From G963662675 sp963676845 (lineage in GTDB: Bacteria; Bacteroidota; Bacteroidia; Bacteroidales; Prolixibacteraceae): DNA of 64,000 nt. The notes beneath the pieces are model-generated. The model was not told where the DNA came from. It searched no databases and worked only from the letters and a program-made list of their open reading frames with translations. The stretch is from assembly GCA_963676845.2 (NCBI GenBank), contig CAXXKK010000015.1:62001-126000 (forward strand). The letters run 5' to 3'. The translations under genes and the position numbers were made by a program. Below are positions 16,699 to 25,336 of this stretch, in pieces (position 1 is the first letter of the stretch; each line of letters starts with the position of its first letter).

Positions 16699-17742
16699 TT
16701 AATCGATGTTCTTTTTTACAACTGTATGCCATTTTGAATTTTCTTCAAGTTTTGTAGGAGTACCATTAAAAAGATTAGCAGCATTGCTTTTTCCTTTGAG
16801 CTGCCAATCTAGCCATGCAGTTGCTGCAATGGCAAAATCACCTCCATTGTCTTCACGATAGGTGGCAGGGTAATGGCCATATCCCCATTGGTTTTCTTTG
16901 TTTTTATCAGAAAAATCATAGCTGGCAACCAATACCGGAACACTGTTTATGTACTTGAAGTCGTCCATTGCATTTGGAGTTGCCATATCGGTTTCGCCAC
17001 CTACCAGATAAACTATAGAAGGTTTCATTGTTTCCAGATACGATTTTCTGGTTACAGGCATTGCACCATTTGCCGGGACAGGATTCGCTCCCTGTGGAGC
17101 ATTTTCTGTTTCAGGTGATTCAGGGAACAATCCACTGTTTAGCATTACGACTGTAGTTACCCTTGGGTCTTTGGAGGAAGCCATTGCCATAGCACCACCA
17201 CACGACTGTCCCATGACGGCTATATTTTCAGTGTCTATTCTTCCGTAGAAACGACTTTCCTGTAAGTTGTTTTGCTCAATAGCCCAATCAATCCCATCAA
17301 TTAATGATTGAGGGTCAGACATTCTTCCATCTGCCTCGCAGGTATCAAACAAGGCATTTTTAAAAGGGCCAACTGCAATAACCAGATATCCATGTGAGGC
17401 AATTTCTGACAGGAAGTTTCTGATTTCTACTGATCCGTTTCTGCAAGCACCATTTCCATACACAACTACAGGCAATTTGTTCTCAGAATAAAAGGGAGTT
17501 AAATCGTAAGGCATGTATAGGGTATGAGTTGTTAATGACGAATCAGCTATCATAGCTGCTTTATAGTCGCCAGTACCACCATCTCCAATAAAAAGTGCAG
17601 CGTTACTGATAAAGCCATAAGGGTTTGATGATTCAAAAGTCACTGATCCTGTAAGTTCATAGATATCAGAATCGGGTTGTTGTGCTGTAGCTAATCCTAT
17701 AGTAAATACAGCAACTAATATCTCAAGAAAGATTTTTTTCAT
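16699..17742 (-). CDS. Secreted alpha/beta hydrolase, cutinase/lipase-like
   Basis: The ATG at 17742 gives 347 residues with a clean signal peptide (ATAQQ end), so it is chosen over an in-frame ATG 42 bases upstream. The fold is alpha/beta hydrolase: YGNGACRNGS is the oxyanion loop, Ser180 in MGQSCGGAMA is the nucleophile, Asp252 in VGGETDMATP is the acid and His290 in WGYGHYPATY is the probable base. The double Cys pattern (NGAC, QSCGG) and sequence style recall PETase/cutinase-like and chlorophyllase-like hydrolases of bulky esters. The substrate is unknown. It lies inside locus 1 directly before a CE1 gene. Confidence 0.78.
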   Translation of the reverse strand: MKKIFLEILVAVFTIGLATAQQPDSDIYELTGSVTFESSNPYGFISNAALFIGDGGTGDYKAAMIADSSLTTHTLYMPYDLTPFYSENKLPVVVYGNGACRNGSVEIRNFLSEIASHGYLVIAVGPFKNALFDTCEADGRMSDPQSLIDGIDWAIEQNNLQESRFYGRIDTENIAVMGQSCGGAMAMASSKDPRVTTVVMLNSGLFPESPETENAPQGANPVPANGAMPVTRKSYLETMKPSIVYLVGGETDMATPNAMDDFKYINSVPVLVASYDFSDKNKENQWGYGHYPATYREDNGGDFAIAATAWLDWQLKGKSNAANLFNGTPTKLEENSKWHTVVKKNID

Positions 17743-17840
17743 TTTATTTATATTTAGCTCTTTTAGTCTAAAACTGATATTCATTAGTGTCAGGTAAAAA
17801 ATTGAATAAATGGCTTAAGGACTTTTCCCATGAATATTTA

Positions 17841-17870
17841 TCTAACCCCCGGCTTGAACAGGGGGTTAGA
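17841..17870. other. Intercistronic hairpin
   Basis: TCTAACCCCC (17841-17850) and GGGGGTTAGA (17861-17870) form a perfect 10-bp stem with a 10-base loop, between the YdjC-like gene and the hydrolase downstream of it. There is no T-run on the minus strand, so it is more likely an mRNA-stability or processing hairpin than a terminator. Confidence 0.5.
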
Positions 17871-17883
17871 GTCTTCTTATTAT

Positions 17884-18987
17884 CTACATAATAGCCAAAT
17901 CACTACCCATCATTTTTAAGTAGTTTTGATAATCGCTTGTTCCATAAAGTGCATCACGGAAATTGACTAACTCAATACGGTTTTGTTTTACCCAGCTTTT
18001 TACTTTGTCGTCACACAGTCCGGCGACATCCTGAGCCCGGGATAAAACATATTTTCGGGCTTGAGCTCGATTTCCCCTTTCGCCAAGTCGGTATACCCAA
18101 TAATCAACATAACCTGGATGCCAAACTGTTGTTACAACAGAATCCTGAGGAAAATTGAGTATTCCTGCCCGATCTTCAGTGAAGAACAACACAGGATCAT
18201 ATTCCTCTTCCAGTACAGTAAAACTGTCCGTATTTAAAGGTGTATTTGCTGCATAGGCACCAACAAAATATATTTTTTTGTCGTCCCATTCTCCATTGGT
18301 TTTTATAGAGGAAAATCCACTATTGTTAGTTGGAGTATAAGCCTGTGCCCATTTTGCACCTTTGCTTTTTGCTTCAATAATTGGCTTTGCATCAAGCTCA
18401 GTATTGTAGCTGAAGAAATTGCATACAAGCCCAAATTCTTCGCTGACCTGTTTCATTGCCTTTCCCCAGGGAGAATTGTCATTTCCACCTGTGCCTGTAT
18501 CCGGAACCCTGCCAAGAATTCTTAAACATTTGTCGAGTTGTGCGCGCAACTCTCTGACTGCTTCATTAAAATCTACATCTTGTGCTGTACTAAGATCAAG
18601 CCTGAACCTTCCTTTAAATTCCCCCTCTTTTTCAATTAGGCTAGGAACATTTTTTGCGTCAAGCACTGGTGATCCCCACATATGGGTGTGCCACCCAATT
18701 GAAATCCAGGGTAGTTTTTTCAGCCTTTCCAGTGCGTCTTCCGTACCCGGTGAATCAAGCATGATATCAGCTGAGGTAACGATACCTTCTTCAATGGCCT
18801 TAAAAGATCCAATGTTGCAAACTTTTGAGAAGCCAATATCATCTGCCCGAACAACCATTTTTACTTTTGAATCACTTGCATTTGTTGGATTTATTGTTTG
18901 CATGGCATATGACTTTGCTCTCACAAAGCCCACACCAGCCATTCCTGCACTTACTTTTCTTATGAAGTTTCTTCTGTCTGAAGTCAT
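17884..18987 (-). CDS. YdjC/ChbG-like carbohydrate deacetylase, Tat-type signal
   Basis: The 367-residue protein begins with a Tat-like signal (SDRRNFIRKVSAGMAG). It carries the YdjC fold: VVRADDIGFS with Asp49/Asp50, the metal-binding WHTHMWG (His100, His102), and WHPGYVDYWV late in the chain. The best-known member, ChbG, removes an acetyl group from chito-oligosaccharides. Extracytoplasmic members in Bacteroidota are mostly unassigned. It is longer than the other two YdjC-like proteins here and only distantly related to them. It follows padC in locus 1, 136 bases downstream of its stop. Confidence 0.82.
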   Translation of the reverse strand: MTSDRRNFIRKVSAGMAGVGFVRAKSYAMQTINPTNASDSKVKMVVRADDIGFSKVCNIGSFKAIEEGIVTSADIMLDSPGTEDALERLKKLPWISIGWHTHMWGSPVLDAKNVPSLIEKEGEFKGRFRLDLSTAQDVDFNEAVRELRAQLDKCLRILGRVPDTGTGGNDNSPWGKAMKQVSEEFGLVCNFFSYNTELDAKPIIEAKSKGAKWAQAYTPTNNSGFSSIKTNGEWDDKKIYFVGAYAANTPLNTDSFTVLEEEYDPVLFFTEDRAGILNFPQDSVVTTVWHPGYVDYWVYRLGERGNRAQARKYVLSRAQDVAGLCDDKVKSWVKQNRIELVNFRDALYGTSDYQNYLKMMGSDLAIM

Positions 18988-19123
18988 TTTTTAAGATTTG
19001 ATTTTTTTGTTTGCATTTTCCTTATAGAAATCATCAAAACCATTCAGTTTTATGCTATATCTTCTGATGTATTTCTTAATTGTAGGCTCAAGAAAGTGTT
19101 ATTTAGAACGGTATATTTTCTCG

Positions 19124-19618
19124 TCAGGAAAAAGAAAGTTTACCGGAACGAATATCCTCTGTCATACCTGAATATGGTGCCTCTGAAATAATAGTTTCAT
19201 TATTTATCCCTTCATTTTTCAAGTAGGTTATCGTTGCATATTCATTGACAATATATTTGGGATAGGTATCATATTTATTCCTTGATTCTTCCATTAGTTT
19301 AATAAAGTCGTTCTGAAAACAAACCGTAATTTCCGGATATTTATGTACCCAGTTTGGGAAAAAAGCCACGCCATGTGTCCTTTTTTGTTCGATCATTAGG
19401 TTTAATACAACATCTGTTCCTGTCGGCTCTGTCCATGACACTTTATATATTCCCTCAGCCAACTTCACCATATCTGCCCTTTGGTCACGTACCCATCTAC
19501 CTGCAACCATGCCACTATGAATCCTGTAATCTATTATATCTTCATTCTTGATATATAACTCATACTCCCAACCATTCTCATAAGTATAAATAATGTGAGA
19601 TCCTATAAATTCTTCCAT
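19124..19618 (-). CDS. padC: Phenolic acid decarboxylase
   Basis: The 164-residue cytoplasmic protein matches phenolic acid decarboxylases along its whole length (FIGSHIIYTYENGWEYELYI, YRIHSGMVAGRWVRDQ, SWTEPTGTDVVLNL, FFPNWVHKYPEITVCFQND, APYSGMTEDIRSGKL). These cofactor-free beta-barrel enzymes decarboxylate ferulate, p-coumarate and caffeate to vinyl phenols. The residues I remember as catalytic in the Bacillus enzyme (Tyr11, Tyr13, Arg41, Glu64) occur here at identical positions. It is 26 bases from the YdjC-like gene upstream and sits within a set of secreted esterases. That implies the released hydroxycinnamates enter the cell and are detoxified here. The similarity to Firmicute sequences suggests horizontal acquisition, which is inference. 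Confidence 0.95.
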   Translation of the reverse strand: MEEFIGSHIIYTYENGWEYELYIKNEDIIDYRIHSGMVAGRWVRDQRADMVKLAEGIYKVSWTEPTGTDVVLNLMIEQKRTHGVAFFPNWVHKYPEITVCFQNDFIKLMEESRNKYDTYPKYIVNEYATITYLKNEGINNETIISEAPYSGMTEDIRSGKLSFS

Positions 19619-19644
19619 CCTATTGTATTAAATCGTGTTATTTA

Positions 19645-20478
19645 TTAATTCTTATTTTCTTTATAGTAATCACCAAAGCCAATCAATTCAATACCATTTT
19701 CTTCAATGTATTTCATAATTGCAGGGCTCATGAAAGTGTCTGAAACATCCTGTCTGTCTTTACCCACGTCTTCGCCTTCACAGGTATACATTCCTTCCAT
19801 TTCATCACTTACAAATCCCGGGTGTTCAATAGTCCAGTATGTTTTCCCTTTTTCCATTTTCTTTAATGCTTCAAGGAAGGCCGCTTCTCTTTTTTCTCCG
19901 GCTTGAGACATTCCAAGACTTAATGAGCTAAGTCCTGCCTGGGCATCGATTTCAGAATTTCCCTGATATACCAGATTGTATTCATCGGCTAGTTTTAACA
20001 CAATATCAAGCAAGCCAGGCTTGAAGGTCCACATCATGTGATCTGTGATATGGGTAACATTGTCTACATATTTCAAAGCCAGTTCTATCTGTGCACGAAT
20101 TTCTGCTTCTGCCTCTGCTAAATCCATCGGTTTTGCATTTGGATCAAATCCACTGGCAGTCAGGTAGCCATCCTCGTCACACAAGGAAGGGCATTCTGTA
20201 AGAGGCCTCCATTTATAATTCATCCATTCACTGTTGAGGGTAACATGGATACCTACATCAAGGCCAGGGTTTTCATTACACAATTTAGCACCTTCCAAAA
20301 ACCAGGGAGTAGCCGGCATAATTTCGGCAGAGCGACCTATCCCGTTTTGATAACATGCGATGATAGCCTTGTTTATGGTGTGAGAACCACCAATGTCATC
20401 CATGCGAACGATTAATCGTTGGGCATTTGCTGAGAAAATCAGGAATAATCCTGCGAAGAGTAATAGTTGTTTTTTCAT
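19645..20478 (-). CDS. YdjC/ChbG-like carbohydrate deacetylase, secreted
   Basis: The ATG at 20478 gives 277 residues with a Sec signal ending in SANAQ. YdjC motifs are RMDDIGGSHTINK (Asp27, Asp28), VGIHVTLNSEW (His78), THITDHMMW (His143, His147) and TIEHPGFVSDEMEGM. It is a close paralogue of the protein at 42907-43779 in locus 2; both share WRPLT-CPSL and LEKGKTY-like segments. A metal-dependent deacylase acting on sugar acetamides or esters in the periplasm is expected from the family. It immediately precedes padC. Confidence 0.85.
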   Translation of the reverse strand: MKKQLLLFAGLFLIFSANAQRLIVRMDDIGGSHTINKAIIACYQNGIGRSAEIMPATPWFLEGAKLCNENPGLDVGIHVTLNSEWMNYKWRPLTECPSLCDEDGYLTASGFDPNAKPMDLAEAEAEIRAQIELALKYVDNVTHITDHMMWTFKPGLLDIVLKLADEYNLVYQGNSEIDAQAGLSSLSLGMSQAGEKREAAFLEALKKMEKGKTYWTIEHPGFVSDEMEGMYTCEGEDVGKDRQDVSDTFMSPAIMKYIEENGIELIGFGDYYKENKN

Positions 20479-20540
20479 TTGTTGAGTTTTTATCATTATT
20501 TGATGTATATAAGAATCGTTTGTGTTTGTTTAATACATAA

Positions 20541-20555
20541 TGGGGCTTTGCCCCA
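20541..20555. other. Small GC-rich hairpin between genes
   Basis: TGGGGC-TTT-GCCCCA forms a tight stem in the 209-base space between the creatininase-like gene and the YdjC-like gene. It has no T-run. The longer gap may also hold a promoter, but I see no clear TAnnTTTG box there. Confidence 0.35.
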
Positions 20556-20687
20556 AACCCCAGTTCCTTTTTCTCTTAGGCGGATCGTAACCAGCATGCT
20601 TTGAATTTATTCACGAATAGAAACCTTACTTTTCAGATAATCTATTGTGATGATTTTGTTTTAGTCAGAACTTTTGTATTGAATAAC

Positions 20688-21584
20688 TTATTCCGGAAGC
20701 AATTCACCATATTTATCTACCATATCTTGGATATAATCCTGATGTGTTTTCAAGCTTTGGATGATTTTATCCATGTCCATCGATTCAACTATCTGATCAA
20801 TAATTTCTTCACCTTCTTTAGCCCATTGGTCGCGTTCTTCAGTAGTTATGTTTTGAGGTACGCCACCATGATCAAACTGAGAGTTGTAGTACCATTGTGT
20901 AGCCTGTACTTGTCCGTTTAAAGGCATGATATTAAATACATTCAAAAGGTCTGCCATAGATTCCTCTATGTTGTAATCTGTAGGTAAATCAATATGATCG
21001 AAATTGAGAGGGATGTCATCCAACCTTCCAACAATTGAATAAGAACCGTAGATTATCTTGTTAAAATCAGGATTATCAGCATATTCGTTTTGAATAGTGG
21101 ATTGCTCTATGTATAAAACTGGAACTTTCGTTTCATTTAAAAAATCAAACACGAATGGCTCCATAAATGCATAAGAAGGTCCATGAGCAGTAATGTAAAT
21201 CTGGGTTTTAAATCCCTGTCGTAATAATGACCGGGCAATTGTTTTCAGGTAGGCAATGTTTTCTTCGTTTGAAGTATGAACTGTTCCTTGTCCAATTGTA
21301 GCACCGGCATAGAAATATTGTAAGCCTGGTAATACCAGACCATCTGCTTCTTCAGCCATCTTCATACAAAATGCGAGGGGACTTACATATTCACAGTCTA
21401 GAGGCATAGCTCCATGAACTTCACATGGTCCGACTGGAATAAAAATTACGTCATTCCTTTTTAGGTAATGCTCAACTTCAACGTTAGTCAGGCTAGGTAA
21501 AAGCCTTGTGCGCATTTCTGTGTTTTGTCCCACAACCGGGATTACAAGTGCCAGTAATAGCGAAAGAATAATTAGGTTTTTCAT
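20688..21584 (-). CDS. Creatininase-family protein, secreted
   Basis: The 298-residue protein has a signal peptide ending in VVGQ and the creatininase (creatinine amidohydrolase) fold. The family metal motif reads VGPCEVHGAMPLDCEY (Glu55, His57, Asp63), with further ligands in GTVHTSNEENIAYL and YITAHGPSYAF. Family members are metal-dependent amidohydrolases or related hydrolases, mostly cytoplasmic, so an exported copy within a SusCD locus is unusual. It lies between a CE1 esterase and a YdjC-like deacetylase, suggesting an amide or lactam-like linkage in the substrate. That is inference. Confidence 0.82.
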   Translation of the reverse strand: MKNLIILSLLLALVIPVVGQNTEMRTRLLPSLTNVEVEHYLKRNDVIFIPVGPCEVHGAMPLDCEYVSPLAFCMKMAEEADGLVLPGLQYFYAGATIGQGTVHTSNEENIAYLKTIARSLLRQGFKTQIYITAHGPSYAFMEPFVFDFLNETKVPVLYIEQSTIQNEYADNPDFNKIIYGSYSIVGRLDDIPLNFDHIDLPTDYNIEESMADLLNVFNIMPLNGQVQATQWYYNSQFDHGGVPQNITTEERDQWAKEGEEIIDQIVESMDMDKIIQSLKTHQDYIQDMVDKYGELLPE

Positions 21585-21660
21585 CGTATTAATTTTTATT
21601 GATTTAGTAAATGCATATCGTAGTCATCGTTTATGAAATTCAATTTGAGAGATGGATTTA

Positions 21661-22812
21661 TTATTTGAATAAAAGCGGTGCAAAATCAATTAGGTTTTTA
21701 CGCCATGAACGCCAGTTATGACCGTCAAGTGAATTGTAATACACGAAATCCATGTCCATTTTTTCAAATCCTTCGATCAGTCTCATGACATTCACGTAGC
21801 CCATGTCTTTTGTTCCTGCACCCAGCCAGAAAAGTTTATAACCACTTCTCTTTAATGGTCCCAAAGCTTCTTCATCGTTTACATTCTCAATATTGCCTGG
21901 TGCACCCAATCCGGCACCCATAACGGCAACATAGTCGAATAATTCCGGGTGTTGTTTTATGATAGTCATTGTAAATGACCCCCCAAGAGAAAGTCCGGAA
22001 ATAGCTCTGTATTCTTTTCCTGTTTTGACGCTGAAATGCGATTCTACATAAGGGATAATGCTATAGACCAGGTCTTCGATGTGCTTTGATTCAGAAGTTG
22101 TCATGGGTGAAGCCACCGACATATCTTCAGGAGTAATGATATTGAATGAAGCTTGTAACCCAGCCCAAGAGTTAGGCATTACAATAACCATTGGCTCTGC
22201 TTTGCCTTCATCGATCAGGTGATCCATGATCTGGCAAACTCGTCCCATATCCACCCAGTTTTCTTCATCATCACCACCACCGTGCTGAAGGTATAGTACA
22301 GGATATTCTTTTTGTTCAGAATAGCCATAAGGGAAATAAACATTCATCCTGCGTTCCAGTCCAGCCATTTTAGATGGGTACCAAACCTGTGAAAGTGTGC
22401 CTTTGTGTTTATCGGCTAGCTCGTAGTATTTGCTTTTTTCACCCTGAATGATAAATGTACTTAGATATTCCCTAAAGTTGTGTGCAACTTTCAAGTTTAA
22501 AGGATCCAGGATTTTAACCCCGTCAACTTCGTAATAATAGAAGTAAAACTCAGGGGCCAGGTTGCAGGCCATGTATTCCCAAGTTCCTTCTTCATTTTTT
22601 GTCATCTTAACTGAGCCACCAAGACCCCACATGTCAATACCGGGAATGAAATCACCGTATAGTATTACTTCCTCAGCCTGAGGAGCATTCAGCCTGAAGG
22701 TTGCTGCATCCCTTTCAACTTCTGGCGAAACAAGCCTGTTGCCCGGCATTTTCTGAGCATAAGAGTTAATAATAAGGAGGGAGAATATGATTGTGTAAAA
22801 GAGTTTATTCAT
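21661..22812 (-). CDS. CE1-type esterase with N-terminal E-set domain
   Basis: The ATG at 22812 gives 383 residues with a signal peptide ending in NSYAQ; an in-frame ATG 27 bases upstream is less likely. An E-set domain (ATFRLNAPQAEEVILYGDF ... YYYEVDGVKILDP) precedes the CE1 domain. The triad is Ser275 in GLSLGG, Asp336 in GAGTKDMG and His365 in DGHNWRSWR; LQHGGG is the oxyanion loop. It begins downstream of the terminator that follows GH3, so it probably opens a second transcription unit of locus 1 running through padC to the CE1 gene at 13371. Confidence 0.9.
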   Translation of the reverse strand: MNKLFYTIIFSLLIINSYAQKMPGNRLVSPEVERDAATFRLNAPQAEEVILYGDFIPGIDMWGLGGSVKMTKNEEGTWEYMACNLAPEFYFYYYEVDGVKILDPLNLKVAHNFREYLSTFIIQGEKSKYYELADKHKGTLSQVWYPSKMAGLERRMNVYFPYGYSEQKEYPVLYLQHGGGDDEENWVDMGRVCQIMDHLIDEGKAEPMVIVMPNSWAGLQASFNIITPEDMSVASPMTTSESKHIEDLVYSIIPYVESHFSVKTGKEYRAISGLSLGGSFTMTIIKQHPELFDYVAVMGAGLGAPGNIENVNDEEALGPLKRSGYKLFWLGAGTKDMGYVNVMRLIEGFEKMDMDFVYYNSLDGHNWRSWRKNLIDFAPLLFK

Positions 22813-22887
22813 TATGGTAGATTTAGTATTTAGAAGCAAAAGCTATTTTCTTTATTGAAAATGAGGAGAGAGCAATCATATACAAAC

Positions 22888-22940
22888 AAAAAACCTGAAC
22901 TACATTTCCATAAAAAGGGAATTTTGTATGTTCAGGTTTT
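22888..22940 (-). terminator. Strong terminator splitting locus 1
   Basis: AAAACCTGAAC (22890-22900) and GTTCAGGTTTT (22930-22940) form a perfect 11-bp stem with a nested inner stem. On the minus strand it is followed by TTTTTTG. It lies 29 bases past the GH3 stop and before the CE1 gene, so SusC-SusD-carboxylesterase-GH3 end here and the esterase/padC genes need a further promoter or read-through. Confidence 0.8.
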
Positions 22941-22968
22941 CGTTGTTACATATTAAAAATGTGTTATT

Positions 22969-25284
22969 CTATTTTAGACTAACAGTTTCTTTAAGATGAA
23001 TATCCTGAGCAGAAGAACCAACCAGAATTTGAAGATCACAAGGATCATAATCCCATGTTTTAGTTTCTTCATTCCAGTAACTCAAATCTTCTACCGGAAT
23101 TTCCAATGAAACGGTTTGAGTCTCACCAGGATTCAAAGACACTCTTGAGAATGCTTTTAACTCTTTGTAAGGCCACTCAACAGATGGATTAATGCGGTGA
23201 ACATACACCTGTGGAACTTCATCAGCTTCCATTGATCCGTTGTTTGACAGCTCGAAACTAAGTTCAATAATATCGTCAGATTTGTAAGATGATTGACTGG
23301 TTTCTAAATCAGAGTAGCTGAAATCAACATAAGATAAACCATAACCAAATGGATACAAAACAGGAAGTTCTTTTGTGTCAAACCAGCGGTATCCTACCAA
23401 AGCACCTTCGGAATAATTGGCATCTGGACCATCAGTAGGTTGGCTCATGAATGCGCTGAAATCAATTTCTTCTTCCTCATCATCAGCTGTACCGATGTCA
23501 TCCTTTCTGTACTGAGAAACAAAAACGTCATTTTCTTTCACCACTTCTTTTTCCTGAGGATAAGTTCCCATTGCGAAAGCTGGAGAATCTTCGAGTTTCA
23601 ATGGATAAGTCATTGGAAGTTTCCCAGAAGGAGCAATATTTCCTAATAATACATCAGCTAAAGCATGTCCGCCTTCAAGACCGTTCCACCAGCCCTGAAC
23701 CATACCTTTTGAAAGTTCGTCAACAACTCGTAAATCACAAGGACCACCGGAAATGATGATGGTAACCATATTTGGGTTAACTTCTGCTAATGCTTTGGCG
23801 ATTTCATTTTGGCCAACTGGAAGGTCAATATTTTCCCTGTCACTTCCTTCTGTTTCAATCGATTTATTTGTGCCAGCGAAGAATAATACGATATCTGCAT
23901 TTTTAGCAAGCTCAACTGCTTCAGCAATAAACGCAGGATCAGCAGGCTCGTCGATTGTTGCTGCATTGTTTGGATTTGGCTCTACAGGTCCCCATGAACG
24001 CACATAGTTTTTATAGCCCGGAGCATAGGTAATTGTTGCTGCATCACCGACCTCATTTTGTAGACCTTCAAGTGGAGTAATTTCATAGAGTGTTTTCACA
24101 CCTGCACCCATACCTCCAGCGGCAGTTGATAAAACTGCATTTTGTCCAATTACTGCAATGTTTTTCACCTTGCTTAAATCGATAGGAAGGATATTGTTAT
24201 CATTTTTAAGAAGAACAACTGATTTTTTGGCTACTTCGTAAGCTATTTGTTGTTCTTCCGGTTGAGATGCCATCATTGTATTGGCAACATCGTTAGGAAT
24301 AGCTTCAACGGTGAAACGGACCCGTAAAATTTCACGCACCTTATCATCAACTACTGATTCATCAACTTTTCCTGCTTTTACTGAGTCGATTAATGCAGGA
24401 CCTAAAAACGTATCACCGGTCATCTGAACATCAAGGCCTCCCAGAGCAGCACCCATTGTACTGTGTGTCCCACCCCAATCAGAGATGGTCATTCCATTAA
24501 AACCCCATTCACCACGTAAGATATCATTATTCAGATAAGCATTTTCACCACACCAAGTGCCGTTTACTTTATTGTAGGCAGTCATCATACCCCATGCACC
24601 ACCTTCAACGACAGAAGCTTCGAATGGTTTTAGATAAATTTCGCGTAATGTACGATCATCAACAATGGCATTTACGGTACCACGATCTGCTTCCTGGTTG
24701 TTTACAGCATAATGTTTCACGCAAACTGCAGTCCCTTCATCCTGAGCACCCAGCACATAACCAACAGCTAATTCTGCAGCTAAAAAAGGATCTTCACTGA
24801 AGTATTCGTAAGTACGACCTCCAACCGGAATACGTTGAATGTTGATGGCAGGACCCAGGATCATATCTTTACCCCGGCGACGTGCTTCATGGCTCATACC
24901 TGTTCCATATTTATAAGCCAGTTCCGGAGACCATGTTGCAGCTAATGCTGATCCTGTTGGAAAATAAGTAGCTGAGTCAGTTGTTAAACCAACAGGGCGA
25001 AATCCATCACCAACTTCTTCCCTAATACCAAAAGGACCATCAGCATATTTAATTTCAGGAATACCGAGGCGTGGAATACCTTCTGATGACATGATGGTTT
25101 TGCTGTGAAGCATTTCAACTTTCTCTTCCAGGCTCATGCCTGTAATGATCTCATTGATCTCTTCATCATGGATCGTAAGTACATCTTGAGGAGAACTTGT
25201 TGTATTCTCCTGTGCGCAACTCAGTAACGTACCCATATTAGCAGCAATGATAACTGCAAAAATGAAATACTTTTTCAAATTCAT
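22969..25284 (-). CDS. Glycoside hydrolase family 3, lipoprotein (copy 1)
   Basis: The 771-residue beta-glucosidase-type enzyme starts with a lipoprotein signal (TLLSC, Cys23). GH3 N- and C-terminal domains are complete: KHYAVNNQEADR (Lys190-His191), nucleophile Asp269 in MTISDWGG, acid/base region ETEGSDRENIDLP (Glu480 likely), and a C-terminal fibronectin-III-like domain from about residue 660. Family members remove terminal beta-linked glucose or xylose. A nearly identical protein is encoded at 52187-54499. It follows the carboxylesterase with a 52-base gap, and a strong terminator follows. It is one of only two glycosidases in the window. Confidence 0.95.
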   Translation of the reverse strand: MNLKKYFIFAVIIAANMGTLLSCAQENTTSSPQDVLTIHDEEINEIITGMSLEEKVEMLHSKTIMSSEGIPRLGIPEIKYADGPFGIREEVGDGFRPVGLTTDSATYFPTGSALAATWSPELAYKYGTGMSHEARRRGKDMILGPAINIQRIPVGGRTYEYFSEDPFLAAELAVGYVLGAQDEGTAVCVKHYAVNNQEADRGTVNAIVDDRTLREIYLKPFEASVVEGGAWGMMTAYNKVNGTWCGENAYLNNDILRGEWGFNGMTISDWGGTHSTMGAALGGLDVQMTGDTFLGPALIDSVKAGKVDESVVDDKVREILRVRFTVEAIPNDVANTMMASQPEEQQIAYEVAKKSVVLLKNDNNILPIDLSKVKNIAVIGQNAVLSTAAGGMGAGVKTLYEITPLEGLQNEVGDAATITYAPGYKNYVRSWGPVEPNPNNAATIDEPADPAFIAEAVELAKNADIVLFFAGTNKSIETEGSDRENIDLPVGQNEIAKALAEVNPNMVTIIISGGPCDLRVVDELSKGMVQGWWNGLEGGHALADVLLGNIAPSGKLPMTYPLKLEDSPAFAMGTYPQEKEVVKENDVFVSQYRKDDIGTADDEEEEIDFSAFMSQPTDGPDANYSEGALVGYRWFDTKELPVLYPFGYGLSYVDFSYSDLETSQSSYKSDDIIELSFELSNNGSMEADEVPQVYVHRINPSVEWPYKELKAFSRVSLNPGETQTVSLEIPVEDLSYWNEETKTWDYDPCDLQILVGSSAQDIHLKETVSLK

Positions 25285-25336
25285 AATTATTTAATTTAAT
25301 GTGTTTTAGTTTTGAAAATGGATGATTAATGCCTTC

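Noticed and set aside
13371..20478. Full ferulate degradation through feruloyl-CoA
   Set aside because: No CoA ligase, hydratase-lyase or vanillin dehydrogenase is present; only decarboxylation by PadC is supported.
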